Of a stretch of DNA of 64,000 bases, positions 27,236 through 36,456 are shown in pieces. The position numbers were made by a program, and so were the translations under genes. Position 1 is the first letter of the stretch. The number at the start of each line of letters is the position of its first letter. Origin of the DNA: CAYTGM01 sp964437365. Its GTDB lineage: Bacteria > Sumerlaeota > Sumerlaeia > SLMS01. The notes under the pieces were generated by a model, which was not told where the DNA came from, searched no databases, and was given only the letters and a program-made list of their open reading frames with translations. The DNA lies in assembly GCA_964437365.1 (NCBI GenBank), contig CAYTGM010000019.1:1-64000 (forward strand), given 5' to 3'.

Positions 27236-28012
27236 ATGCATTATTTACAACGCCACCATCGAATCCTCGAGCTCTTAAAGGACCACCCATTTCTTTCCGT
27301 AGAGGAAGCTGGTTCGACGCTTGATGTCAGCCCGGCAACCGTTAGACGAGACTTTGCTGAACTTGCCAGGCAGGGACTTGTTATCAGAGGCCATGGAGGG
27401 ATTCAGCTTGCTGAGAGCAAGGACTACATGGGCGTTGTTCCATTCGCAAGGCGCCGAGTGGAAAATCCACAACAGAAGCAGAAGATTGCCCGAAAAGCCG
27501 CCGAGCTTCTTCAATCAGGTGACGTGGTTATCATCGATGGCGGAACGACAACGAATTGTCTTGGCGACTTTATTACGACAGATATTCGTGTGATTACGAA
27601 TTCCCTCCCTCTCGCAATTTCCTTGAATACCCCATCTGATGGCAGATCAGATGTTCCTGAAGTGAATGTTACAGGAGGGTATCTGTACCCCAAGAGTGCC
27701 GTCCTCCTTGGATCGCAGACGATTACCAGTCTGAAATCGTATAGCGCTCAATGGACATTTCTTGGTGCAAGTGGCATGACAGAGGACGGTGTGCTGAATT
27801 CTAATGATATTGTTGTGAGCACTCAGCAGGAGATGATCAACCGGTCGGAAAAAGTAGCCATACTTGTCGACGAATCAAAGATCGGAAAACGTGCTGCCGT
27901 TAAGGTTTGTTCACTGGAAGATGTTGATGTTGTGATTACGGGCGGCGAAATCAGTGAGAAATTGAAAGAGGCACTCAACGAAGCCGATGTCAAATTGATC
28001 ATCGCCGAATGA
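27236..28012 (+). CDS. DeoR-family transcriptional regulator
   Basis: 258 residues from ATG 27236 (TTG 27224 would add four residues). N-terminal winged helix with RHHRILELLKDH, FLSVEEAGSTLDVSPATVRRDF, then GGIQLAES; the C-terminal DeoRC sensor domain has GDVVIIDGGTTTNCL and LVDESKIGKRAAVKV. The family represses sugar-catabolic operons and is relieved by phosphorylated sugars. It converges on the four-gene minus-strand aldolase/dehydrogenase operon (71 bp between stops), its most plausible target along with the rest of the deoxy-sugar cluster. Which sugar phosphate it senses cannot be read from the sequence. Confidence 0.88.
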   Translation: MHYLQRHHRILELLKDHPFLSVEEAGSTLDVSPATVRRDFAELARQGLVIRGHGGIQLAESKDYMGVVPFARRRVENPQQKQKIARKAAELLQSGDVVIIDGGTTTNCLGDFITTDIRVITNSLPLAISLNTPSDGRSDVPEVNVTGGYLYPKSAVLLGSQTITSLKSYSAQWTFLGASGMTEDGVLNSNDIVVSTQQEMINRSEKVAILVDESKIGKRAAVKVCSLEDVDVVITGGEISEKLKEALNEADVKLIIAE

Positions 28013-28083
28013 GTGCCTCAATACTGTTATATATATACTAACTTACTGAATATTGTACGAAACTTAGCCCAAGTAAACTGCTA

Positions 28084-28800
28084 TCAGTCCCAGTCGTAGA
28101 CTTCGACGAGACTTTTGTGGACGCCCTCTCCACCCATGTAGGGTAAATCGCGAGCTTCCATAATATTATCCATATCCTTCACATCTTCTTTTGATATTTC
28201 TTTAATATCACCGTGAAGCATTGCGTCATGTATATGTACAGAGGTCATTTCAAGAAGCTCTGTATTCATCATTGTCCAATTGATATCAAGGCGTGACAGA
28301 ATCGTCAGGCCGTGGTTCTCCATGAGGAAGGCATTGTACTTTGGAAGAAATGGCAGGAAATTGTCTGCCAGCTTCTTTGTTAAAGGTTCGCCATAGGGAA
28401 CAACAGGAACAGGTCCGACCTCTGTAATTGTTTCAGGAAAGAGTGGCCGCATGAGCCAGTTCTTGCCTTTGGTGATTGTAAAGGCGTTGGTCCGTGGTGG
28501 GTGGCAATGGATGACAGAATTAATGTCAGGACGCTCCCGGAAGAAATTCAGATACATCTGCTTTTCTCCTGTCGGTCTCTTCTCTCCTTCCAGCTTGTTG
28601 CCGTCCATATCGATAAAGACGACATCGTTGAACTGTATATCACCTTTATTCATTTGTGTTGGTGTAATAAGGAGAACATTGTCCTCCATCTTCCAGGCGA
28701 GGTTTCCACCATATCCTGTAACATACTTATTGGCAGCCAGTTGATGACAAACCTTGACGAAGGTTTCGATTTCCTTTTTGTATTTATCGAAATAGCTCAC
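28084..28800 (-). CDS. class II aldolase (fuculose-phosphate/ribulose-phosphate epimerase family)
   Basis: 238 residues; GTG 28800 follows AGGAG with 6-nt spacing. Single aldolase_II domain with zinc-site motifs: GYGGNLAWK, TGEKQMYLNFF, HCHPPRTNAF and ENHGLTILS. Members cleave ketose-1-phosphates (L-fuculose-1-P, L-rhamnulose-1-P) to DHAP and L-lactaldehyde, or epimerise pentulose phosphates. It is the last gene of the operon with two zinc dehydrogenases and a PHP-like protein. The cluster has two other aldolase_II proteins, so this one may serve a second sugar such as L-fucose (inference). Confidence 0.82.
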   Translation of the reverse strand: MSYFDKYKKEIETFVKVCHQLAANKYVTGYGGNLAWKMEDNVLLITPTQMNKGDIQFNDVVFIDMDGNKLEGEKRPTGEKQMYLNFFRERPDINSVIHCHPPRTNAFTITKGKNWLMRPLFPETITEVGPVPVVPYGEPLTKKLADNFLPFLPKYNAFLMENHGLTILSRLDINWTMMNTELLEMTSVHIHDAMLHGDIKEISKEDVKDMDNIMEARDLPYMGGEGVHKSLVEVYDWD

Positions 28801-28846
28801 TTATATCTCCTGGTATGAATTATTGATTAGGTGTTGCAAATAAAGC

Positions 28847-29917
28847 TCAGGGCTTAATCATGACTTTAAGGCTATTCACCTTAGGGTCACCTTGAGTACT
28901 GAATGCTTCATTGAAATCTTTCAATGAAAACTCGTGAGTGACCAGTTTCGACCAAAGTTCAGGGTCTTTCTTCATGATTTGAATAGATTCAAGATAGTCC
29001 CGACGCACGGAGCTGTTTGCACCATGTATATTCAGTTCGAGATAGTGAATCAGGTTGAGGTCAATTTTCTCAAAAGGATCCTGTTTGCTCATACCGGCGA
29101 AAATTGACAGGTGGCCTCCACGTGAGAGCATTTGAATTCCTGGAGGCACAAGGCTCTTTACGGAAGCTGAAACAACAACACCATCTACACCCCGACCTTT
29201 TGTATGCTTCTTAACCCACTCAACAGGATCATTCTCAGCTGAGTTGACAAAGTGATCAAATGGGAGGCCCATTTCTGCGAGCATATCCAGACGGTTCTGA
29301 GCGACGTCCATCATGATCACTTCTTTCGCCCCACGAGCTTTTGCGACAAGTCCGTTCATGACCCCGATAATTCCAGATCCGATAATGACAACGCTTTGCA
29401 TCTCTTCTAAAGGCATATACCTCATACCATTAACACAACAGCTGAGAGGTTCGACCATAGTGCCAAGCGAATCAGAGAAGTCTTCTGGTAGAGGAATCAG
29501 GCACCCCTGCTTTACACCAACGGCTGGCATCACCATGTATTCAGCGAAACCACCATCCCACGCATAGCCCAAAGCCTTGAATCCGTTAAGACAAAGGTTC
29601 TGTCTATCCTGGGCGCACATCTCGCATTCATTGCAGCCAATGACTGTCTGAAGGGCATAGCGCTCACCGGGTTTCACATTTTCAACACCCTCGCCAACCT
29701 CAACCACACGTCCGGTGATTTCATGCCCGACGATAGAGACATCCACGTCTTTTTCACCTCTTAAGACGCGTTGATCAGTACCACACAATGCTGCCATTTC
29801 CACTTTAAGGAGCACTTCACCAGCGGATGCGGAAGGACGCTCTACTTCTTCAACTTCGATCTTACCTTTACCTTTGATGACGGCTGCTGCCATCATCTCT
29901 TTCGTTGCAACACTCAT
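28847..29917 (-). CDS. zinc-dependent alcohol dehydrogenase (MDR family), first paralogue
   Basis: 356 residues from ATG 29917, which overlaps the previous stop by one base (TAATG); the ten upstream codons are discarded. GroES-like domain with catalytic zinc ligands in ALCGTDQ and GHEI, and the four-Cys structural zinc loop CNECEMCAQDRQNLC. The Rossmann motif is VVIIGSGIIGVM. It would oxidise or reduce a polyol, sugar or aldehyde with NAD(P). It is coupled to the PHP-like gene and probably processes an intermediate of the same deoxy-sugar pathway. Confidence 0.85.
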   Translation of the reverse strand: MSVATKEMMAAAVIKGKGKIEVEEVERPSASAGEVLLKVEMAALCGTDQRVLRGEKDVDVSIVGHEITGRVVEVGEGVENVKPGERYALQTVIGCNECEMCAQDRQNLCLNGFKALGYAWDGGFAEYMVMPAVGVKQGCLIPLPEDFSDSLGTMVEPLSCCVNGMRYMPLEEMQSVVIIGSGIIGVMNGLVAKARGAKEVIMMDVAQNRLDMLAEMGLPFDHFVNSAENDPVEWVKKHTKGRGVDGVVVSASVKSLVPPGIQMLSRGGHLSIFAGMSKQDPFEKIDLNLIHYLELNIHGANSSVRRDYLESIQIMKKDPELWSKLVTHEFSLKDFNEAFSTQGDPKVNSLKVMIKP

Positions 29918-31290
29918 TAGACTTTTTCTATTCCTTTCATGTTCCAAGACCCCTGTGACACAGAGTCATTGATAATCGTATATGCATCTTCAGGCCCAAC
30001 TTCTTTTAATGCCCGGCTTTCTTTCAGACCCAAGGGGCTTAATTCACCTACCTGCTTGAAAAAGAGATTTTTCTCTTTAATATCTTCGCCAAATTTCTCC
30101 GCCGCTTTTTCACCTGAGTATGAGAAATCTGCATAGCGAGAAAGGAGCACATGACCGGTGATGATCTGGGCACCTTCGAGAAACTGCTGATGATAGGGTT
30201 TAAGATCTGATGTGAGAATCGGATCATAGGGAGGCTGCCCCACTTTGTTCATCTCTGTTCCAATCTGAACAGGAAAGTCCAGACTGGCAGCAGCCTTAAG
30301 GATATCGCCCAGGTTTTTCAGCTTAATTGCCTTTGTCTCTGCATCACTGATGTTCCAGTTTCTGTCCGGAATGATATTAAGTGCTTCTGCACCAAGGTCT
30401 TTTGACGTCTCGAGATAGGAAAGTGCATCACTTTCCCCTTCGCTGGTGCCATCCAGCCAGGATTCCATGGGAATGGCTCCCGATTGCTTTGCCCAGGCAA
30501 AGAATGATTCAATTGGTGGAAAGGTCTTTTCGTCGGGTTGCGTATATCCGATGCCGCCTCTCTTTGCCAGCTTTGCTCTGACTTCATCCCGAAACTTTGC
30601 ATGGTCGGAAATCAGTTCGCCGATGCAATTGCCTTCCACTTCCAGGACATTCTGCCAGAAACCAGCCAGATCTTTTTCATTTGAAAAAACTTCTGCTGAT
30701 TTCTGTATATATGCTTCAACAATATGGCGTTCCGTCGGGCTCGAACCAGGTGATAGAGGAAGGACATCATCTGCATAGCTGATGGAGATCTCAGAAAGCC
30801 CCTCATTAATTCTTTGAACGAGCGCTTCATTTCGCTGAGAAGCAGTATCTGAAAGACCAAGCAGAAAACCATTCTCAGGTGTACCAACGTCAGGCGCTTT
30901 TGGGAAACCCGCGGCGCAAACGTATGATACTCCCGGTTCACCGGGTGAGTCGATCACCTTATCCCCGAATGTTTTCGAGAAGGTTCTTGTCTCAAGAGCA
31001 ACCGAGGGACGAATTTTAAGAAAGGCACATGCCTCGTAGAATTCCTCAAGGCCCTCAAGTACATCGAAATCCACAAGCCCCACAGCGTAGAGTCCAAGTT
31101 CTTTCCCTTCTACGGCCAAACGCGTCGGTGACCAGCCTTCAGCATTGTAGGAGAAAAAGGAATGGAGGTGCAGATTAATTCTACCCGTATCAGATGCAGG
31201 GAACTCTTTGTTGCTGAAGAACTCTTTCAGCGCAGCTTCACGTTCGAGGGCATCGAAGGAGATCAGCTTTGTGTGTAATGATTCGTTCAT
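29917..31290 (-). CDS. PHP-like protein, first of two related unknowns in the sugar cluster
   Basis: 457 residues, soluble. The N-terminal NLHLHSFFS (His 41 and 43) and GLYAVGLVDFD imitate the PHP phosphoesterase motifs, but the usual TDHD is VDFD. Motifs shared with the paralogue at 40220: PGEPGVSYVCAAG (about 116-128), ERH (about 187-189), DGTS (280-283), IIPDRN (306-311) and GTEMN (344-348). Metal-binding hydrolase or isomerase is plausible; the substrate is unknown. It sits between the two zinc dehydrogenases, coupled to the downstream one, 20 bp after the upstream one, which ties it to carbohydrate oxidation or lactone/phosphate handling (inference). Confidence 0.72.
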   Translation of the reverse strand: MNESLHTKLISFDALEREAALKEFFSNKEFPASDTGRINLHLHSFFSYNAEGWSPTRLAVEGKELGLYAVGLVDFDVLEGLEEFYEACAFLKIRPSVALETRTFSKTFGDKVIDSPGEPGVSYVCAAGFPKAPDVGTPENGFLLGLSDTASQRNEALVQRINEGLSEISISYADDVLPLSPGSSPTERHIVEAYIQKSAEVFSNEKDLAGFWQNVLEVEGNCIGELISDHAKFRDEVRAKLAKRGGIGYTQPDEKTFPPIESFFAWAKQSGAIPMESWLDGTSEGESDALSYLETSKDLGAEALNIIPDRNWNISDAETKAIKLKNLGDILKAAASLDFPVQIGTEMNKVGQPPYDPILTSDLKPYHQQFLEGAQIITGHVLLSRYADFSYSGEKAAEKFGEDIKEKNLFFKQVGELSPLGLKESRALKEVGPEDAYTIINDSVSQGSWNMKGIEKV

Positions 31291-31310
31291 CTTTATATAT
31301 CCAACTCTTC

Positions 31311-32348
31311 TTAATCGAAATAAATCATCGCTTTCAGAACGCCATCTTCATACTTCGTGAGAAGGTCGAAAGCTTCCTTTGTTTCTTCAAATTTAAAGCG
31401 ATGGGTAATCATTTGCTCGACGTCTACTTTATTGTTCTCAATCAGATCGAGGGCAGGCAGCACGCATTCTCTCTGACGACGTATATTCTGGAGAGTTATC
31501 TCTTTTCTTCTCATGCGATCGATAGTAAATGATATACGATCAAACTCAGGGATCCCAATCAACATGAGCTTTCCGCCGGGCTTGAGAATATCGATCGACT
31601 GATCCAAAGTTTCCTGCATTCCACAGCACTCAAAAACGACGTCCACACCGAGAGGTTCTTCTTTTAGTATTTCAGCCACGACATCCTGCTTGTCGGGATT
31701 GCCAACGTACTTCGCACCGGCTTTTCTGGCAAGTTCCACACGTTCGGGCACTTTGTCGGTACAGTATATCTTTGAGGCTCCTTCGACCTGTGCCGGAAGC
31801 ATCACACTCCAGCCGATAGGTCCCATTCCAAGAATTGCAACAGTCTTCCCTTTTAGCCCGCCTGCCTGCTTAACGGCATAGACACCAATGGCCAGAGGTT
31901 CGGAAATCGTGGCGACATCATGTCCTGTTGTATCTTTAATGTGGAAGCAATTCTCTTCGGGCATCACGATATACTCAGAAAGTGAGCCTTCAGCCTGGCC
32001 AGGACACCCAAGAAAGCTACATTTGCGACAGGTATTTTCGCGGCCAGCTTTGCATTGATCGCATTCGTGACAAATCATTGCCGGCTCGATAGCGACTCGA
32101 TCTCCGGGCTTCACGTGCGTTACAGCTGAACCGACTTCTACTACAGTGCCGGCGCATTCATGCCCAACAGCGAACGGGTAAGAGACAACCTGGCTGCCAA
32201 TACGCCCTGTTGTATAGTAATGGACGTCTGAGCCGCAGATCCCAACGGCATTCATTTTGACGAGAACATCTGTATCATGTTTAATTTCAGGATCAGGTAC
32301 TTCCCGCATTTCCATTTCGCGGATACCTGTTAAGACCATTGCTTTCAC
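31311..32348 (-). CDS. zinc-dependent polyol/sugar dehydrogenase (MDR family), second paralogue
   Basis: 345 residues from GTG 32348, with AAGGA about 10 nt upstream. Typical sorbitol/xylitol/threonine dehydrogenase layout: catalytic zinc GICGSDVHYY, GHECAGTV; structural zinc CHECDQCKAGRENTC; Rossmann AILGMGPIGW. It would oxidise a polyol or sugar alcohol with NAD. First gene of the four-gene minus-strand operon, divergent from the aldo-keto reductase, and so probably controlled from 32349-32611. Confidence 0.86.
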   Translation of the reverse strand: MKAMVLTGIREMEMREVPDPEIKHDTDVLVKMNAVGICGSDVHYYTTGRIGSQVVSYPFAVGHECAGTVVEVGSAVTHVKPGDRVAIEPAMICHECDQCKAGRENTCRKCSFLGCPGQAEGSLSEYIVMPEENCFHIKDTTGHDVATISEPLAIGVYAVKQAGGLKGKTVAILGMGPIGWSVMLPAQVEGASKIYCTDKVPERVELARKAGAKYVGNPDKQDVVAEILKEEPLGVDVVFECCGMQETLDQSIDILKPGGKLMLIGIPEFDRISFTIDRMRRKEITLQNIRRQRECVLPALDLIENNKVDVEQMITHRFKFEETKEAFDLLTKYEDGVLKAMIYFD

Positions 32349-32611
32349 TGTTCATTGTTCCTTAGGTGAGATGCTGAAAGCGATCCTGCTCATATTTTGA
32401 GCAGGATCAATCAAAATCAGTTGCAAACGATCATGTTTTTCATACAATGCGCAAAATCCTTGGGATTCAGACTCGTTCTAAATGCTCAATTATGATCGTT
32501 TCTTGACTATTTTGGCGTTTTTCCATGGATAATGTTCACTAATCGCTTGCCCTCAGAAGGCTTCAAGAGGGTGATTACTGGAACTGAAACATTTAAGCAC
32601 CGGAGTCTCTC
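32349..32611. promoter_or_regulatory. divergent control region with candidate operators and promoter
   Basis: AAACGATCAT at 32425-32434 recurs inverted as ATGATCGTTT at 32492-32501. A plausible sigma-70 promoter follows for the plus strand: TTGACT at 32503-32508 and GATAAT at 32528-32533 (19-bp spacer, long). The second half-site abuts the -35, the arrangement used by AraC-type activators. CATTTAAGCA lies at 32590-32599, a 10-mer also at 3886 and 45034. AAACGATCA also occurs in front of the AraC gene at 41634-41642. Confidence 0.5.
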
Positions 32612-33571
32612 TTGAAATACCGAAAACTTGGAAGAATCAATCTGGAATGCAGCGAGATCGCCCTCGGAACATGGGCTTTTGCCTCCATGGTCTATGGAAA
32701 CGTCACGCAGAAAGACGCTCAAGAATGCGTCGCTGCTGCGCTCGATAACGGGATTAACTTCTTTGACTCAGCGCCTCTCTACGGTGATCAGGAAGAAAAC
32801 GGCATCGCAGAGAAAATTCTGGGCACGTGCCTTGGTGGTAAACTCAATGATGTGATCATCTCGACAAAGTTTGGAAGGTACGCCAATGATGGAGGCGCCT
32901 CTAATTTCCATGCTGCCCGCGCAAGAGAGTCGGTTGAAGGGTCACTCAAAAGATTGGGAAGAGACTATATCGATGTGCTCTTTTTCCATTCACCCTTTTC
33001 CAAGGAAGAAATTCATGATGATGTCTGGGCGGAACTTGGCAAATTGAAGGATGAAGGCAAGGTGCTCCACATCGGGCACTCGATTTCGAAGTTCGAAGAT
33101 ACAGAGTCACTTGCTCGCGAGTGGGCCCGGGAAAGAAAGATCGATTGTATTCAGGTTGTCTATAGTTTGATGAATCGAGAAGCGAAAAACCTGATCGAAG
33201 ACCTGTATCATGAGGGAGTTGGCGTTGTGGCAAGAGAATGCCTAGCTAACGGCTTTCTGACAGGAGCGATCAATAGGGATACGGTTTTCCCAGAGAACAA
33301 TTTGAATAACCGCTACTCGAGAGAGCAAATGATCGAGCGCGTTGAATATGTAGAGAGCCTTGGCTTTCTTGTGAGAGACGACGTCAAGACGGTTGCTCAA
33401 TCAGCAATGCGCTGGATTCTTGATCATCCATCTGTCTCAGTTGTGCTAACGGGGGCAAAGAATAGAGAGGAAATTGAGGACTGTGCAGCAGCGTCAAATG
33501 CTCAGTCTTACACACCTGAAGAACTCGAAAAGGCAATCGTCATTCACAAGAAAGATTTCCCGGCTGCGTAA
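32612..33571 (+). CDS. aldo-keto reductase
   Basis: 319 residues from TTG 32612 (CGGAG at 7-nt spacing). All four AKR catalytic residues can be placed: Asp 52 and Tyr 57 in NFFDSAPLYGD, Lys 86 in ISTKFG and His 126 in LFFHSP. The cofactor end SVVLTGAKNREEI is typical. Such enzymes in deoxy-sugar clusters act as L-fucose/L-rhamnose or lactaldehyde dehydrogenases/reductases; NAD(P)-dependent conversion of L-lactaldehyde or the sugar itself is likely. First gene of the plus operon AKR-rhaA-aldolase. Confidence 0.87.
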   Translation: MKYRKLGRINLECSEIALGTWAFASMVYGNVTQKDAQECVAAALDNGINFFDSAPLYGDQEENGIAEKILGTCLGGKLNDVIISTKFGRYANDGGASNFHAARARESVEGSLKRLGRDYIDVLFFHSPFSKEEIHDDVWAELGKLKDEGKVLHIGHSISKFEDTESLAREWARERKIDCIQVVYSLMNREAKNLIEDLYHEGVGVVARECLANGFLTGAINRDTVFPENNLNNRYSREQMIERVEYVESLGFLVRDDVKTVAQSAMRWILDHPSVSVVLTGAKNREEIEDCAAASNAQSYTPEELEKAIVIHKKDFPAA

Positions 33572-33624
33572 GTCAAAATACATCTTTATATATAAGTCAG
33601 ATTGAACAAAAGGATAACAACACC

Positions 33625-34917
33625 ATGAACCTCTCATTTATCAAAAAACAATGGACAGACAAAGAAATTGAAAATTCCTATACATCCGCTAAGGAGCAAT
33701 ACGCGAACCTTGGTGTCGATACTGAGAAAGCAATGAAGATTCTTGAATCAGTAGCGATCAGCCTCCATTGCTGGCAGGGTGACGATGTTGGTGGCTTCGA
33801 ATCGTCCGATGAGGGACTTAGCGGTGGCATAGCAGTCACAGGAAACTACCCTGGAAAAGCAAGTACGCCTGATGAGTTAAGACAGGACTTAGAGAAAGCA
33901 TACGAGCTTCTTCCTGGAAAGCATCGCCTCAACCTTCACGCGATGTACGGTGAATTTGGCGGGAAGAAAGTCGACCGTGTTGATATCTCCGAGGAACACT
34001 TCAAAGGTTGGGCATCCTGGGCGAAAGAGCTGGGTATCGGTATAGACTTCAACCCGACATGCTTTGCCCACGATAAAGCAGCAGATGGCTTTACGCTTTC
34101 AAACACTGATGCCGGTATCCGTGACTTCTGGATTGAGCACTGTATCGCCTCCAGAAAGATTGGTGCTTACTTTGGTAGAGAACTTGGTACACCAGCTGTG
34201 ACCAACCTCTGGATCCCTGATGGCTTTAAAGACACTCCTGTTAATCGTCTTTATAGACGAGAACTCCTCAAAGGCTCTCTCGATAAGGTTTTCGCTGCTG
34301 ATGTGAGCAAGAAAGAAAACCTCGATGCTGTTGAATGTAAGCTCTTTGGAATTGGATCAGAGAGTTGCGTCATCGGTTCTCATGAATTCTATCTTGGCTA
34401 TGCCGTAAAGAATGATCTCCTCCTCTGCCTCGACGCGGGACACTTCCACCCTACCGAAGTCATATCTGATAAGATCTCATCCGTTTCTCTTTATGTTGAA
34501 GAGCTCCTGCTTCATGTAAGCCGTGGCGTTCGCTGGGACAGTGACCATGTTGTTGTTCTTTCGGATGAGCTGCGCGCCATCGCCGAGGAGATTGTACGCA
34601 ACGACCTTCTCAAGCGAGTCCATATCGGATTGGATTTCTTTGATGCAAGTATCAACCGTATAGCAGCATGGACCATCGGTACCCGTTGTATGATTAAAGC
34701 TGTCTTGATGGCATTGTTAGAGCCTACTCATTCTCTTCAGGAGCTTGAGAAAGAGGGCGACTTTACAACAAGACTTGCTGTACTTGAAGAACTTAAGACT
34801 CTTCCTTCTGGCGCCGTTTGGGACTATTATTGCCTCAAGCAGGGAACAAAGCCGGGCTTCAGCTGGATGGCTGATGTTGAAGAATACGAGAAATCAGTTC
34901 TTTCCAAGCGTTCATAA
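33625..34917 (+). CDS. rhaA: L-rhamnose isomerase
   Basis: 430 residues, close to the E. coli enzyme in length and motif order: LHCWQGDDVGGFE, TGNYPGKA, LNLHAMYGEF, LGIDFNPTCF, FGIGSESCVIGSHEFYLGYA, LDAGHFHPTEVISDKIS and HIGLDFFDASINRIAAW. These include the metal ligands (Glu, Asp and His in the GIGSES, DAGHFHP and GLDFFDAS segments). It interconverts L-rhamnose and L-rhamnulose in the cytoplasm. It lies 53 bp after the aldo-keto reductase and 15 bp before the double aldolase. Confidence 0.96.
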   Translation: MNLSFIKKQWTDKEIENSYTSAKEQYANLGVDTEKAMKILESVAISLHCWQGDDVGGFESSDEGLSGGIAVTGNYPGKASTPDELRQDLEKAYELLPGKHRLNLHAMYGEFGGKKVDRVDISEEHFKGWASWAKELGIGIDFNPTCFAHDKAADGFTLSNTDAGIRDFWIEHCIASRKIGAYFGRELGTPAVTNLWIPDGFKDTPVNRLYRRELLKGSLDKVFAADVSKKENLDAVECKLFGIGSESCVIGSHEFYLGYAVKNDLLLCLDAGHFHPTEVISDKISSVSLYVEELLLHVSRGVRWDSDHVVVLSDELRAIAEEIVRNDLLKRVHIGLDFFDASINRIAAWTIGTRCMIKAVLMALLEPTHSLQELEKEGDFTTRLAVLEELKTLPSGAVWDYYCLKQGTKPGFSWMADVEEYEKSVLSKRS

Positions 34918-34932
34918 GGCAGGTGTCAATCT

Positions 34933-36222
34933 ATGCGTAACTTCGATCTGATCCACCCAAGAGAACAACTTGTCCTGATGATGCGCCGCGTCTATCAGCA
35001 TGGCATGACGACAACATCGGGCGGCAATCTCTCAGTGAGAGACGACGAAGGAAATGTCTGGATTACCCCAGCAGGAATTGATAAGGGAAACCTTGGGTGG
35101 GAAGACATCGTTTGTGTTAAGAAAGATGGTACGATAAAGGGACGTCATAAGCCTTCAAGTGAATATCCTTTTCACAAGGCGATCTATGAGAAACGTCCTG
35201 ATCTTACAGGAATTCTGCATGCCCACCCAAGCCCCCTTGTTTCTTTCAGTATCGTCAGACGTGTTCCGTCTATACGTCTTATCCCGCAGGCTCATGATGT
35301 GTGCGGAAATATCGGCTATGCACCTTATGGACTTCCGGGCAGCGAAGACCTCGGAATGAAGATCGCCCATACTTTTGGAGAGGGATTCGATTGTATCATT
35401 CTTGAAAACCACGGGGTTGTCTGTGGCGGAAAGAACATTCTCGAGGCTTTTCACCGCTTTGAGACATTCGACTTCTCTGCTCGACTCGAGATTCAGGGGA
35501 AAATCCTTGGAACTCCCAAAGAGCTTACCGACGAGGAGCTACAGCTCTTTCACCATGGTAAGAATAATTTACCAGAATTCACAAACGAGAAGCCAACTAG
35601 CAAAGAGAAAGCTCTTCGGCGTCATATATGCGAGATTAAGCATCGCTCTTATGATATGCAGCTCATGACAAGTACAGAGGGTGTCGTTTCTGTTCGACTT
35701 AAAGGAAATGATTTTCTCATCAGCCCGACCAGCAAGGATAGACGTCTCGTTGATATCGAAGATGTAGTTCTCATCAAAGATGGAAAGCGTGAGAAGGGTA
35801 AGTTTCCCAGCCGCTCCGTCGTCCTTCATCAAGAGATCTATAAGGACCACCCAGAGATCAATGCGATCGTTTCAGCTCAGGCGCCGCACATTATGGCCTA
35901 TGGGGTTACTGAGACACCGATCGAGACGCGCACGATCCCGGAAAGCTACATTCTTCTTCGTGATATACCCAAGCTACCATTCGGAAAGCAGATGACCGAC
36001 GAAGCTGAAGTCTCTTCCTATCTTGGCGATGAGACACCGATGCTTCTTCTTCAGAACGACGCGATTATAGCCACTGGCGATTCGCTGCTTAAAGCCTTTG
36101 ACCGCCTGGAGGTAGCCGAGTTCACGGCTCGGTCGCTTATTGACGCGTTTGTTCTCGGTGGCGTGACCGTTATGGAAGATGACGATATCAAGGAACTGGA
36201 CAAAGCCTTCCTTGGCAAATAG
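34933..36222 (+). CDS. tandem class II aldolase with a degenerate second domain
   Basis: 429 residues made of two aldolase_II domains (about 1-210 and 225-429). The first keeps the active-site pattern: TTTSGGNLSVRD, SSEYPFHKAIYE, LHAHPSPLV and LENHGVVCGG. In the second the matching positions read PSRSVVLHQEIY, SAQAPHIMAYG and LQNDAIIATGD, so the zinc histidines are lost and it probably plays a structural or regulatory part. Start ATG 34933 with GGCAGGTG just upstream; it follows rhaA by 15 bp. Likely rhamnulose- or fuculose-1-phosphate cleavage, possibly redundant with rhaEW. Confidence 0.82.
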   Translation: MRNFDLIHPREQLVLMMRRVYQHGMTTTSGGNLSVRDDEGNVWITPAGIDKGNLGWEDIVCVKKDGTIKGRHKPSSEYPFHKAIYEKRPDLTGILHAHPSPLVSFSIVRRVPSIRLIPQAHDVCGNIGYAPYGLPGSEDLGMKIAHTFGEGFDCIILENHGVVCGGKNILEAFHRFETFDFSARLEIQGKILGTPKELTDEELQLFHHGKNNLPEFTNEKPTSKEKALRRHICEIKHRSYDMQLMTSTEGVVSVRLKGNDFLISPTSKDRRLVDIEDVVLIKDGKREKGKFPSRSVVLHQEIYKDHPEINAIVSAQAPHIMAYGVTETPIETRTIPESYILLRDIPKLPFGKQMTDEAEVSSYLGDETPMLLLQNDAIIATGDSLLKAFDRLEVAEFTARSLIDAFVLGGVTVMEDDDIKELDKAFLGK

Positions 36223-36397
36223 TCAGTATAGTCAATTGGTTCTGAAAAAACGATTATAGCTTACACGAAGTTACAGCAATACGGTCGAGGTCGCCTTCGG
36301 AAGAGGCGAGTGATCTTCATCTATATTGGATAGGAACGCGGCGGTAAGAATTTCTCGCAGAGACGCAGTTTCGCAGAGAAAAATAATGCAGTCTCCA

Positions 36398-36422
36398 CCC
36401 TCTCGAACACAGCGAGGCTTTA
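36398..36422 (+). repeat. dispersed intergenic repeat, copy 2
   Basis: CCCTCTCGAACAC then AGCGAGGCTTTA; 21 of 25 bases equal copy 1 (411-435). It is preceded by CGCAGAGACGCAGTTTCGC and followed 35 bp later by the palindrome of the locus B array. Confidence 0.6.
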
Positions 36423-36456
36423 TCAGGAAGCAATAAGAGACCAGGCAGAGACCACT

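Noticed and set aside
33900..36222. Bacterial microcompartment locus
   Set aside because: Class II aldolase and rhamnose genes are present, but no shell-protein (BMC or Pvm-type) gene is found anywhere in the window.
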